Assembly (NCBI GenBank): GCA_964558445.1
Contig: CAZLEA010000001.1
Location: 146,828 to 210,827, forward strand
DNA from: CAYXVJ01 sp964558445
Lineage (GTDB): Bacteria > Bacillota > Clostridia > Saccharofermentanales > Fastidiosipilaceae
Direction of reading: 5' to 3'
Length of the DNA stretch: 64,000 nucleotides
The notes under the pieces were generated by a model. That model was not told the origin of the DNA. It was given only the letters and a program-made list of their open reading frames with translations, and did not search any database. Positions 1 to 8,923 of the stretch are shown here, one piece after another. The position numbers and the translations under genes are program-made. The number at the start of each line of letters is the position of its first letter. Position 1 is the first letter of the stretch.

Positions 1-567
1 GCCCGGGTCGCAGCCGACCTGGGCGAAGTGCCGATCGGCGCTATAGTCGTCGACCCTTCGGGCGAGATCATCGGCTGTGGCCACAATTCACGTGAGCACA
101 AGGCCGATGTGTTCGGCCATGCAGAAATTGCGGCTATCAGGGAGGCAAGCGACGCCGTTGGCAGCTGGCGACTCGATGGCTGTACGCTCTACGTCACGCT
201 CGAGCCCTGCTTCATGTGTGCTTCTGCCATCCAGCAATCTCGGATATACAGGGTTTGTTACGCAGCTTCCGATCCCAAGGCAGGTGCCGTCGAATCCCTG
301 GCAAACTTCTATGAGGACTACCCACAGAATCACACGGTCCTATGGACGTCCGGCGTATTAGCCGAGGAAGCGAGAGCTATGCTCAAGTCCTTCTTCCGTT
401 TGCTTCGCAAGCGAAACAAACAAGATAACAAGGCGTTTGGCGGACGAGCCGGAAGAACCCGTGCCGCAGAAGCACATGCGCTTGGCAAGCCGGGTGATGT
501 AGCTGAGCCCTGTGGCGCTGATGAAGCTTGTGACACAGCCCCGCCCCCGAAATCCTCAGAGTCCTAG
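1..567 (+). CDS. tadA: tRNA-specific adenosine deaminase TadA (5' end outside window)
   Basis: TadA deaminates A34 to inosine in the tRNA-Arg(ACG) wobble position. The frame is open from base 1 and reads ARVAADLGEVPIGAIVVD, so the gene begins before the window; the GTG at 28 lies inside the protein. The zinc-deaminase signature is intact: HAE (zinc His and proton-shuttle Glu) followed by PCFMC (two zinc Cys). The C-terminal 40 or so residues, rich in Arg/Ala/Glu, extend beyond the usual TadA end and look unstructured. The last 12 bases overlap the end of the convergent addA. Other cytidine/guanine deaminases share the zinc motif, but the EVPIGA context is typical of TadA. Confidence 0.93.
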   Translation, partial: ARVAADLGEVPIGAIVVDPSGEIIGCGHNSREHKADVFGHAEIAAIREASDAVGSWRLDGCTLYVTLEPCFMCASAIQQSRIYRVCYAASDPKAGAVESLANFYEDYPQNHTVLWTSGVLAEEARAMLKSFFRLLRKRNKQDNKAFGGRAGRTRAAEAHALGKPGDVAEPCGADEACDTAPPPKSSES

Positions 568-3500
568 AACTTCAGCCAAGTCCACTGCTTCGATCTCATA
601 GAGTCTTCTGTCCGGTATCGACCAGATCAAGCGACGCCGGACGGCCCTACCCGTAGCCGCATAGATTGCACGGCTGTAGAGCTCGAGCTGGATCCGATAG
701 CGCTCGTTTAGCGTGCGGAGGCGCTGTTCTTCGCTCCCTTGCAATACATCCGACTTATAATCTAGCAAGACGCTGTCTTCGCCCTTCCCATACCATAAAT
801 CGATAATACCCTGAATCAATATTCTGTCATCGCCCTCCGGCCCCAAATCCGAAGCGAAGCTTCGCATCGGTTCGGCAAGTGTGAAGGGTACTTCGCGATA
901 GACTTGCTCTCCTGCCGCCTCGACTTGCAAGATCTCCTTGGCAATCGGCGAATCGACATAGGCCTGTAAGTGCTTCGTATAGGGCAGTACGGCCTCTAGT
1001 TCAGCATCATTTAGTACGCCTTCGTCTACGAAATGGCGGAGCGCTTCAATCATGTGACCTTCTGTTCCCCCGCGTAGTTCAGAGACGTCCAAGAAGCGCA
1101 GCACCGTATGCAGCGCGGTTCCTCGCTCACTGGGCCCAAGCCCGGTCTTCGCAGCCGTATCTGCTTCGGGCGCGAGCCAGTCGACAAGCTGAGTATTGAT
1201 GCCGCCTCCCGTCAACTCCCCAAGCTCTACGCCATCCGCCGTAGGCGAGGCAACTGTAGGATCCATATCTTCGGACATCTGCACCAGCATCTGCATCCTG
1301 CGCTTCATATCGCTAACCGCAAACTTCTGAGCAGTTCTCGTCGCCATGGGATACGAATACTTGCTGCTATAAGCGGCACAGATCTCCCGGAAGGCCGTCT
1401 CGTCTAGCATTTCTTCTGCTTGCTCATGGGATACTGCCGCCTCAATCGGAGTCGATGCATCAGTAACAGGCTTCACTTCATAGCCCGGCCATGCCTGCCC
1501 TGTCGCCATATTCGTAAATCGCCAAGACCCGGCCGTCACGGATTCACCCGTATCTGCCGCTATGAAGTGCTCCGCCAGCATCGGATGAGCTGCAATCTGA
1601 CTCATGAAGACCAGATCCGAGTACGTACTCGCCAGCAGGAGTTCTTGTCGCCCGTAAGCAATTGAAGCCCCAGGGTAATGTGGTGCCAGATGCGCGTTTG
1701 CAAACTTCTTTAGACGCTCTTGATAAGAAGATGACTTGCTCTGCCTACGTCGCTTATGGCTTGCGATCAAGTAGAGCTTGTTCTCCGCTCTCGTCATGGC
1801 GACATAGAGCAGTCTCAATGCTTCGGCGAAGGCCGCATCATCCATCTCCTCCTTCTGTGCTTCCGTGATGATCGATGGATAAGACAATACCCGATCGGGC
1901 CTGCGAATTCGGTAGGCAATACCGCCGCGCTCGCTAAGTTCCACAAACGAACTGCCTCGGCGATTGTGTCCGACAAGCTTCCGATTCAAGCCGACGAGGA
2001 AGACGAGGGGGAACTCCAGGCCTTTGCTCTTATGGAAGGTCATGACACGGATACTGTCGTCTCGATCGCCATCTTCTTCGAACGGCGACACGGTGTTACC
2101 CTGTTTGCGCTTCTCCTCCAGATACCGCACGAAGTAGGCTAAGCCTCTATTGCCGCGCCGCTCATAATCGGCTGCCCACTCCTTGAATTGGCGCAAATTC
2201 TCGACGCGAAGCTGACCCTCCTCCTCGGCCATAACAGCCTCGGGTAGCGCCGTCTCGACATAGATGCGGGTAATCAGCTCCTCTACGCTGAGGTAGACGG
2301 ATGCCTCGCGAAGCGTGTGCAGCCAGTCCATGAAGCGTCTTAGCTTCTCTTGTAGCGGCCCTGTTGCATGCTGCAGATAGTAGCGCACCGCCTCGTGATA
2401 GTGCTCATACGGATTTCGCTCCTTACGATTACGTAGGGAGAAGGCCTTCATCTCGAGTAGCTCCCGATCCGAGAATCTGCCGTATATAGGCAGCATGCGT
2501 AAGCAAGTCAGCAGCGGCACATCCTGTAGCTCGTTACCGACTAGCTGCAAGAGAGCCTCCATCAAACGGAGCTCGTTTGCTTCCAAGTAACCGTTATCTT
2601 GAATGCTGCTGACCGGATAACCCTGGCGAGTCAATTCCGCACCCACCGCCTTCGCATGATTATGCGTGAAGCACAAGATAGTAATATCGCCATAACTTGG
2701 AGCTAACGGATGCCCGTTGCCATAACCCTCTTGGCGGATGATATCGCCGATCAGCCTAGCNNNNNNNNNNNNNNNNNNNNNNNNNNNNNNNNNNNNNNNN
2801 NNNNNNNNNNNNNNNNNNNNNNNNNNNNNNNNNNNNNNNNNNNNNNNNNNNNNNNNNNNNTCCAGATAATCGATCTCACCCGTACTCTCCTCCATCACGC
2901 GTTCGAAGAGCGAATTGACCGCAGCCAAGACGCCATGAACAGAGCGGAAATTCCGGCTCATCAGATAGACGCTTCCGAGCGAATCTGCTTCCCCGTACAT
3001 CTGCATCTTACGGTTGAAGAGCTCGGGCCTGGCATGACGGAAGCGATAGATACTCTGTTTGACGTCCCCGACCACGAAGATATTGTCACGCCCGACCGCC
3101 TCGATGATGCTGTTCTGAATACTGGATGTGTCTTGATACTCATCGACATATATCTCTGTAATCTCACGGACATAGAGATCGATCACCTCAGGCTTCTTAA
3201 GCAGCGCCAGCGCCATATGCTCGAAATCGTTGAAGTCGATGACACCGTCCCCCGCCTTCAGAATCGTATACTCGCGGTCGGTCTCGAGCACCAACATAAA
3301 CAAGGCACGAATCACCGGCACCATGGCCTGTAGATCCTCCTCGATCAAGTTCTTCTTGTAAGCAAAGGCCGGCAGCGTACCGCGCGGCGCATCCTTGTGG
3401 GCGAGATAGAATCCCGTAATCGCAGACATGTTATAGCGGATACAATCGCTGAGCCAATTGCGATGTTCCATCTCCTTGTAGCGCGTGACACGGGGGAACA

Positions 3501-4494
3501 AGCAGGTCTTGAGCAGAGCTTGTATCTCGGTATAGGGAAGCTTCGGATCGGCAAGCAAGCGCTTCTTCAATGCCGCGATGCCGGCAAGTGATTCCAGGCA
3601 GCCTTGTTTCGTATCCTCGTTTCGCTGTATGCCCGCCTTGGTCTTCGTCGACAAGATCTCGCTTGACGGATCCGAAACGAGCGTCTCCATCTCCTTGAGC
3701 ACTTCTGACTGCGAGTCGATAGCCCGTAGCAGGCGGCGGCGAAGTGTAGCGGCGGCACGGCTTCGATCGAAGTCGCTTGCGGCCAATTCCACCTCGCGAA
3801 GCTCCGCTTCGACCCAATCTCGATAAGCCGGCATGGAACGTAAGAACGAATAGACTTCGCGAATGCTGTTTCGTATCGCGTCGTCGTTCTTGCTACCCGC
3901 ATAACTGTCCAGTAACAGACGAAAGCGTGCGGCCTCCGAGTGCTCTTCGGGCGTAAATGAGCTATCGATTACGTCCCCGCTCTCGTCTTGCTCTCTCTCC
4001 TCCGCATCCAACATCTCCAGGCGCGAGTAGTGGCGTTCCAACACCCGATCGACTGCGAGGCCGAAGAGCTCCTCGCTCTCCGTCTGATCGGCCGTACGGA
4101 AATCCGCATCCGGTGCCTCGATACCGTCTTCGTCCAGATCGAGCAAATACGCATACTCACGAACAACAGAGAGACAAAACGAGTGTATCGTCGAGATTCT
4201 CGCATAGGGAAGATAGAGCGCCTGGCGATTCAGATAGGCTCGCTCCTCGCTTGTTTCGGCCGCTCGGATCGCTTGCCCGAGGCTCTCGCTGATCTTCGCC
4301 TTCATGTTCGCGGCCGCCGCATCCGTAAAGGTCAACACCAGCAACCCCGAAACGTCCACATCGCCTCTTCGGATCCGTGAGATGATGCGCTCAACCATAA
4401 CCGTCGTCTTGCCGGAGCCGGCAGCCGCAGAGACCAGTATATTCCCTGCCGGCGCATCGATGATTCGTTGTTGTTCCTCGGTATACGTCGCCAT
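556..4494 (-). CDS. addA: ATP-dependent helicase/nuclease subunit A, AddA
   Basis: AddA is the UvrD-like 3'-5' helicase and nuclease subunit of the AddAB complex, which resects double-strand breaks for RecA-dependent repair. Visible motifs in order are Walker A (AAAGSGKTT near residue 25), DEYQDT (Walker B), GDVKQSIYRFR, TFHKSKGLEFP, LLYVAMTRAENKLYL, and a C-terminal RecB-type nuclease (GTALH, then IQGIIDLWY and LLDYKSD). About 1,312 aa fits the family. I chose the ATG at 4494 because it overlaps the addB stop as TGATG, a translational-coupling arrangement; an in-frame TTG lies one codon earlier (4497). A 100-N gap at 2761-2860 removes a stretch of the helicase core, but both flanks remain in the same frame. 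There is no sign of decay. Confidence 0.96.
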   Translation of the reverse strand: MATYTEEQQRIIDAPAGNILVSAAAGSGKTTVMVERIISRIRRGDVDVSGLLVLTFTDAAAANMKAKISESLGQAIRAAETSEERAYLNRQALYLPYARISTIHSFCLSVVREYAYLLDLDEDGIEAPDADFRTADQTESEELFGLAVDRVLERHYSRLEMLDAEEREQDESGDVIDSSFTPEEHSEAARFRLLLDSYAGSKNDDAIRNSIREVYSFLRSMPAYRDWVEAELREVELAASDFDRSRAAATLRRRLLRAIDSQSEVLKEMETLVSDPSSEILSTKTKAGIQRNEDTKQGCLESLAGIAALKKRLLADPKLPYTEIQALLKTCLFPRVTRYKEMEHRNWLSDCIRYNMSAITGFYLAHKDAPRGTLPAFAYKKNLIEEDLQAMVPVIRALFMLVLETDREYTILKAGDGVIDFNDFEHMALALLKKPEVIDLYVREITEIYVDEYQDTSSIQNSIIEAVGRDNIFVVGDVKQSIYRFRHARPELFNRKMQMYGEADSLGSVYLMSRNFRSVHGVLAAVNSLFERVMEESTGEIDYLXXXXXXXXXXXXXXXXXXXXXXXXXXXXXXXXXXARLIGDIIRQEGYGNGHPLAPSYGDITILCFTHNHAKAVGAELTRQGYPVSSIQDNGYLEANELRLMEALLQLVGNELQDVPLLTCLRMLPIYGRFSDRELLEMKAFSLRNRKERNPYEHYHEAVRYYLQHATGPLQEKLRRFMDWLHTLREASVYLSVEELITRIYVETALPEAVMAEEEGQLRVENLRQFKEWAADYERRGNRGLAYFVRYLEEKRKQGNTVSPFEEDGDRDDSIRVMTFHKSKGLEFPLVFLVGLNRKLVGHNRRGSSFVELSERGGIAYRIRRPDRVLSYPSIITEAQKEEMDDAAFAEALRLLYVAMTRAENKLYLIASHKRRRQSKSSSYQERLKKFANAHLAPHYPGASIAYGRQELLLASTYSDLVFMSQIAAHPMLAEHFIAADTGESVTAGSWRFTNMATGQAWPGYEVKPVTDASTPIEAAVSHEQAEEMLDETAFREICAAYSSKYSYPMATRTAQKFAVSDMKRRMQMLVQMSEDMDPTVASPTADGVELGELTGGGINTQLVDWLAPEADTAAKTGLGPSERGTALHTVLRFLDVSELRGGTEGHMIEALRHFVDEGVLNDAELEAVLPYTKHLQAYVDSPIAKEILQVEAAGEQVYREVPFTLAEPMRSFASDLGPEGDDRILIQGIIDLWYGKGEDSVLLDYKSDVLQGSEEQRLRTLNERYRIQLELYSRAIYAATGRAVRRRLIWSIPDRRLYEIEAVDLAEVLGL
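2761..2860. other. Assembly gap (100 N) within addA
   Basis: Exactly 100 unknown bases, the usual placeholder for a gap of uncertain size. The addA frame is the same on both sides. Confidence 0.95.
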
Positions 4495-7400
4495 CAATTA
4501 TCCCTCCCATACCGCTTGCGAAGATACAGAAGCAAGGCTTCTACATCCGGCTTCTCCCCCTCTTGGGCGGCCAAACGCTTCAAGCCTGCCAAGCGTCTGA
4601 CTTGCTGCAGAGGCTTCTCCATACGGCAAGCAAAACGATGTTCGCAATAGTCGCAAGGCGTCCGATCTCCCCCCGACATCTTCGGCTCGACCCCGAATCG
4701 CCCGGCCAGTATGTCCTCTGTCAGGCGCATGCGATTCTCCCGATTCATCTGCATCAACAGATCCAGCTCCTCCGGGCTTCGCTTAAACTGTGACGGCTGA
4801 TAGTATGCCGCAAGTGCCTTCTCTACCGCCGCATCGTAGTCTCCCGGCATCTGCTCTATACTGTGATGCTGTTCGTCCAAGCGTACGTACATCGCCTCTT
4901 CGGCAAGTAGATCTTCTGCTCTGACACCGGGCAAGCCGCTTGCCATGACCGCCTCCAGATAGGTTAGGATCTGGAGATCGAGTCCCTCGAACAGGGCATC
5001 GTAATCGATCTTGTGCTCCGAGCTCTTGTAATCCACGACACAAAAACCGATCTGACCCGACTCTGTATGCCGTATATCCACGCGGTCGATCGTACCGCGC
5101 AAATTGATGATCAAGCCATCTTCCGTACGCACTTGGAGTGCAGGAATCGGATTGCGCTCGCCGAAGCTATGCTCGAAACGGTACGGCATATAGTTCGACT
5201 CCCATAATTGGCGTAGCAGAGCAGGCCAGGCCATCCGAATCACCTTCTGCACCGGCCTGCCCGCCGCATAGCGATACCCGTCACTGTCGAAGGTCAGGAA
5301 ATCCGCTTGACTTGTCAGTGCTTCGCGGTAGATTCGTTCGCCCTCTAGCTCGGGGTCGCGTTGCAGATAACTTGTCCAGACAGCCTCGCGCTCCTCATCG
5401 GAGTTTGTGGCCAGTAAGTCTAGACTTAGCTCACTGAAGGCAAGTTCGAACGCCGCGTGCAGCAAGCTTCCCCGATTCATCGCCGTCGGTTCCGCGATCT
5501 CTCGGTCCGATACGCGCAGCAAGTACTTAGAGAGATACTCGTACGGACAAGCCGCGTAAGTCTCCAGGGCCGAAACCGAGATATTCGGCATGTGGCGCAA
5601 GAGCTCATGCGTTAGCGACGCCAAGTCGGTGTCCGCTTCCGGCTCGCCGGGAACACTAGTACTCGTTGGCGATGGATCCGTGGCGGCAAGACAACGTCGC
5701 AGCGCTTCCCACGCGGCAGTGTCTTCGCCTGCTCCTTCTACTGTCTGTGCAGAAGCCGCGCGAGTGTCTCGCAAGATTAATTGCCTGCGAAGTTCGTCTG
5801 CCGCAAGCAAGCGATAGTCGTCTGGGCTCTCGATTTGTTTCGGTATTTGTTCTATAGCCAAATTCAGCGCGTCAGCCAGGCGCTGCAGCACGGTCGACGC
5901 TTCGCTTCGGCTACCGCTATAGCTCAGATAGAGCTTCTGTGACGGCGTGAAGAGCAACTGGCGAACGATAAACGCATCGCTCTGGACCTGATCGTCGTTC
6001 AAACCCGGCAAATGCACGTCTTGTTCCTCCGAGAGGATTTCGCACTCGCTATCCTTGAGCAATCCCGTATTCATGCTGCTTGGCGGCAGAAGACCGCTCC
6101 TTGCACCGAGGACGAAGAGCAGCTTGCACTCCGAGCCTACGATCTCTGTTGCCGGTCCGATGGCGACTTGATCCAAGTCACTTGGGATTACGCCTGCATA
6201 ATTGGACTCAGCCGCCACCTGCAGAATCCGGCGCAGCATGGCGAGATCAAACGGTCTGTCACCGAAGAGCTCATCCAAGTCGGACAGGATCTGGCCGAGG
6301 CTGTTCCAAGCCTTGGCCAAGGAGACCGCATGGTCGCTATCCTCTGCTGCCGAGAGTCGCTCCACTTCCGAAGCGACCCAGGTAGCCAGATCCAAATTCG
6401 GATGACGAAGCAGACTACGAAACGCGTCGGTTAGTGAGCGACAAGTCTTCTTAGTGCGAAGCGCCTCAAGAGGCCTTCGAAGCGGCAGGAGCCTGGTTTC
6501 GACAAGCTCTCTGAGCTCTGTCGGATAGCGCTCCATGTAGAAGATCCCGCTGTGGTGCATACCGGTAGCAAGCCAGTAGTTCTCGAGCAAATCCGTTTCG
6601 CTTGCTGCGATGGGAAACGGTCCCGAACGCAAAAAGGCAAGCAGGTGTGCGGCCTGCCAATTCGAGCTTGCGGTATCCAGCATCGCCAGAATGAAGCGCA
6701 GAATCGGAGTGTCGGCCAGCGAACGGCGCGAATCGATAAAGGCCGGTATCTCATATGCCGGGAAGGTACTGCGGATAAGGGGCAGATAACTGTTCGTATC
6801 CAGCAAACAGATCGCCATATCTCGGTAGCGGTAGTGACCGCCAAGCGCCAGGCGGCGAATCTCTGCGGCTACACGATTCACTTCGTCTTGGACAGAAGTG
6901 GCTGCTTGCAAACAAAGGAAGTTCTCTAAATAGCGTCTGCTCTCTTCGTCACAAGACAAGGCTTCTTCATAAGCGAGAATCGAAGCCAGCAGCGGTACCT
7001 GACGCCTGTTGTCCGAGACGTATCTGCTCTGACTGATACCTAAAAAGCCACCTAGATTATGCGCCGTTTCGCTGCCGATCTGATAGGCGGGATGCACGTG
7101 TACGGATGATGCCCTATCACCGACGAGACTATCGGTCACGACCGTAATACTAAGCTTATGACATAGCGCATCGAGCGCCGTTAAGATTCTATATTCTTGG
7201 GGTGTAAAATCACGGGTCTCACCGAAACCCGTCAACCAAATCCACGTGTCCTTCAAGACCGCCAAGCGCTTCTGCAGATTCTTGGTGGCACGGCCATCAA
7301 CCAGAGACTCGAGCAAACAGGCAAGATCTTCCAGCCCTTGTTCCGAGTCGGTCCGATCGAGCATCGCCAAGGATCGGTTGTAGTGCTCCAAGAGGAGTGC

Positions 7401-7871
7401 CAAATCATGGAACTTCGCATGCAATTGCTGATCCGAACTATTCGTGGCTGTCGCCAAGAGCTGCTCCGACCGAATGCCGAAACGACGCAAGTAGCCCAGT
7501 ACGGCCAGGATTTGCTCCACGTAGCCGCTTCTTGACGCCAAACGAGAGAAGAGCTTCAGCTCATCCTTGTGTTCTTCGATCAAGGCGGCGAGCAGCATGG
7601 CTTGCCCCTCACGGCTGAGTCGATCCTGAGGTCTCAGTCCGGCCAGGTCGAAGATTCGAAACGAGAGGCGCGAGAAACTCAGCACCTCTGCCATCATCAG
7701 ACCGCTCGCACCGGCGGTATCCATATAACGTCGCTCGGTTGCAAGCTTACGATTCTCGGGCACCAAGATAATTGCCCTCGTATCCGGCCACAATTCATGA
7801 AGCCTCGCCACTTCACCCAATACATCGCGGGTAAGCGAGTCGATACTCGGTCCGTAGATCAGCTCTGCCAT
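4494..7871 (-). CDS. addB: ATP-dependent helicase/nuclease subunit B, AddB
   Basis: AddB is the partner of AddA; it has an inactive helicase fold and a C-terminal nuclease. The nuclease is visible as GSLLHAAFELAF, LRGTIDRVD and VVDYKSSE. The four Fe-S cysteines are present: one in YAACPYEY and three in PCDYCEHRFAC, whose C-x2-C-x5-C spacing equals that of Bacillus AddB. The N-terminus, which in Bacillus carries a Walker A loop, here reads IYGPSIDSLT and lacks the GKT lysine. I chose the ATG at 7871 because GGAGG lies 7 bases upstream; an ATG at 7892 has poorer spacing. About 1,125 aa. The stop overlaps the addA start by one base, so the two are one operon. Confidence 0.93.
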   Translation of the reverse strand: MAELIYGPSIDSLTRDVLGEVARLHELWPDTRAIILVPENRKLATERRYMDTAGASGLMMAEVLSFSRLSFRIFDLAGLRPQDRLSREGQAMLLAALIEEHKDELKLFSRLASRSGYVEQILAVLGYLRRFGIRSEQLLATATNSSDQQLHAKFHDLALLLEHYNRSLAMLDRTDSEQGLEDLACLLESLVDGRATKNLQKRLAVLKDTWIWLTGFGETRDFTPQEYRILTALDALCHKLSITVVTDSLVGDRASSVHVHPAYQIGSETAHNLGGFLGISQSRYVSDNRRQVPLLASILAYEEALSCDEESRRYLENFLCLQAATSVQDEVNRVAAEIRRLALGGHYRYRDMAICLLDTNSYLPLIRSTFPAYEIPAFIDSRRSLADTPILRFILAMLDTASSNWQAAHLLAFLRSGPFPIAASETDLLENYWLATGMHHSGIFYMERYPTELRELVETRLLPLRRPLEALRTKKTCRSLTDAFRSLLRHPNLDLATWVASEVERLSAAEDSDHAVSLAKAWNSLGQILSDLDELFGDRPFDLAMLRRILQVAAESNYAGVIPSDLDQVAIGPATEIVGSECKLLFVLGARSGLLPPSSMNTGLLKDSECEILSEEQDVHLPGLNDDQVQSDAFIVRQLLFTPSQKLYLSYSGSRSEASTVLQRLADALNLAIEQIPKQIESPDDYRLLAADELRRQLILRDTRAASAQTVEGAGEDTAAWEALRRCLAATDPSPTSTSVPGEPEADTDLASLTHELLRHMPNISVSALETYAACPYEYLSKYLLRVSDREIAEPTAMNRGSLLHAAFELAFSELSLDLLATNSDEEREAVWTSYLQRDPELEGERIYREALTSQADFLTFDSDGYRYAAGRPVQKVIRMAWPALLRQLWESNYMPYRFEHSFGERNPIPALQVRTEDGLIINLRGTIDRVDIRHTESGQIGFCVVDYKSSEHKIDYDALFEGLDLQILTYLEAVMASGLPGVRAEDLLAEEAMYVRLDEQHHSIEQMPGDYDAAVEKALAAYYQPSQFKRSPEELDLLMQMNRENRMRLTEDILAGRFGVEPKMSGGDRTPCDYCEHRFACRMEKPLQQVRRLAGLKRLAAQEGEKPDVEALLLYLRKRYGRDN

Positions 7872-7941
7872 ACAAGTTCCTCCGTCCGGCATGAGAGGGG
7901 CACTCCCTCACTAGCCGTCATTATAGCAGACCCGGGCGGAG

Positions 7942-7957
7942 GCGAACAAGCGTTCGC
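7942..7957. other. Short perfect hairpin between the EamA gene and addB
   Basis: GCGAAC and GTTCGC (6 bp) enclose the loop AAGC. No U-run follows on the minus strand, so termination between the EamA gene and addB is doubtful and the genes may be co-transcribed. Confidence 0.4.
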
Positions 7958-7975
7958 TTTGGCATAAATATCACA

Positions 7976-8923
7976 TTATGAAGAGGATTTCTTCTTCCAG
8001 AAACCGTGCGTGGCTAGCGATGAGAGCTGCGAGATTACGCCGGCACCAAACATCAACAGAGCACCCACGATCGCTCTCCCCTGCATCACTTCGGAGAGGA
8101 AGATCATACCGCCAACAGCGGCAAAGACAGACTCCGAGCTCATAATAATCGCAGCATGACTCGCCTGCGCATGACGCTGGGCGAAGATCTGCAGCGTATA
8201 GGCCACACCGGAGGAGAAGATACCGGTATAGAGCAATGGCACCAATACAGACTGTATGCCGGCCCAAGAGATGTCCACTTGCATGATCAGGCTCACGACC
8301 AAACCGATCACACCGGCGACCAGGAATTGCAGGGTCGACAAGCGAAGCGAATCCGTCTTCGGGCTGAAGTGCTCGATCAAGATAATATGGAGCGCGTAGA
8401 GGAAGGCACTCACGATCAAGATCAAGTCCGATCCTGCGATGGCAAGCTCGCCTTGAACACTCAAGAGATATAGACCGATGACCGCGATAATCAGGCTTGC
8501 TCCGCTCATCAGGTTCAGTCGATACCTCCCAAGGAAGATGCCCATAATCGGTACCAAGACAACATATAGGCTGGTGATGAAACCGGCCTGTCCCGCGGTT
8601 GCCGTGACAAGCGCGCTCTGTTGGAGGAAGGAGGCCAGAAACAAGACCGCGCCCATACTGAGTCCTCCCGGCAAGGCGGCAAGCCAAGCAGCCTTCGTGC
8701 GCGGCTTCGCAGGGCCCTTCTTCTCCTTCTTGTTCAGAAACCAAATCACAGGTAAAAGCGATACGGCACCCAAGAGATAGCGTATCGCCACAAACAAGAT
8801 CGGCGGCAGATTACTCGCCCCCTCGCGCTGAGCGACGAAGGCAAGCCCCCAGATTGCAGCTACCAAAAGCAAAAGCAGGTCCGATTGAATCGTCTTCTTC
8901 AGTTCCGGTGATCCGTCAATCAT
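7976..8923 (-). CDS. EamA/DMT-family transporter
   Basis: A drug/metabolite-transporter superfamily protein of 315 aa, predicted to span the membrane about ten times as two EamA repeats. The first helix (LLLLLVAAIWGLAFVAQREG) carries the W-G-x-x-F signature usual in EamA helix 1, and the second half opens with a similar pattern. A basic loop (NKKEKKGPAKPRTK) follows the second helix. The substrate cannot be read from sequence; relatives move amino acids, purines or metabolites. The ATG at 8923 overlaps the end of the upstream acyl ligase gene by 8 bases, so the two are translationally linked, which makes a lipid-related or fatty-acid-related role possible but unproven. Confidence 0.85.
   Translation of the reverse strand: MIDGSPELKKTIQSDLLLLLVAAIWGLAFVAQREGASNLPPILFVAIRYLLGAVSLLPVIWFLNKKEKKGPAKPRTKAAWLAALPGGLSMGAVLFLASFLQQSALVTATAGQAGFITSLYVVLVPIMGIFLGRYRLNLMSGASLIIAVIGLYLLSVQGELAIAGSDLILIVSAFLYALHIILIEHFSPKTDSLRLSTLQFLVAGVIGLVVSLIMQVDISWAGIQSVLVPLLYTGIFSSGVAYTLQIFAQRHAQASHAAIIMSSESVFAAVGGMIFLSEVMQGRAIVGALLMFGAGVISQLSSLATHGFWKKKSSS

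Noticed and set aside
28..567. GTG at 28 as the true tadA start
   Set aside because: The frame is open to base 1 and the upstream residues (ADLGEV) continue the TadA family sequence, so the gene is truncated by the window edge.
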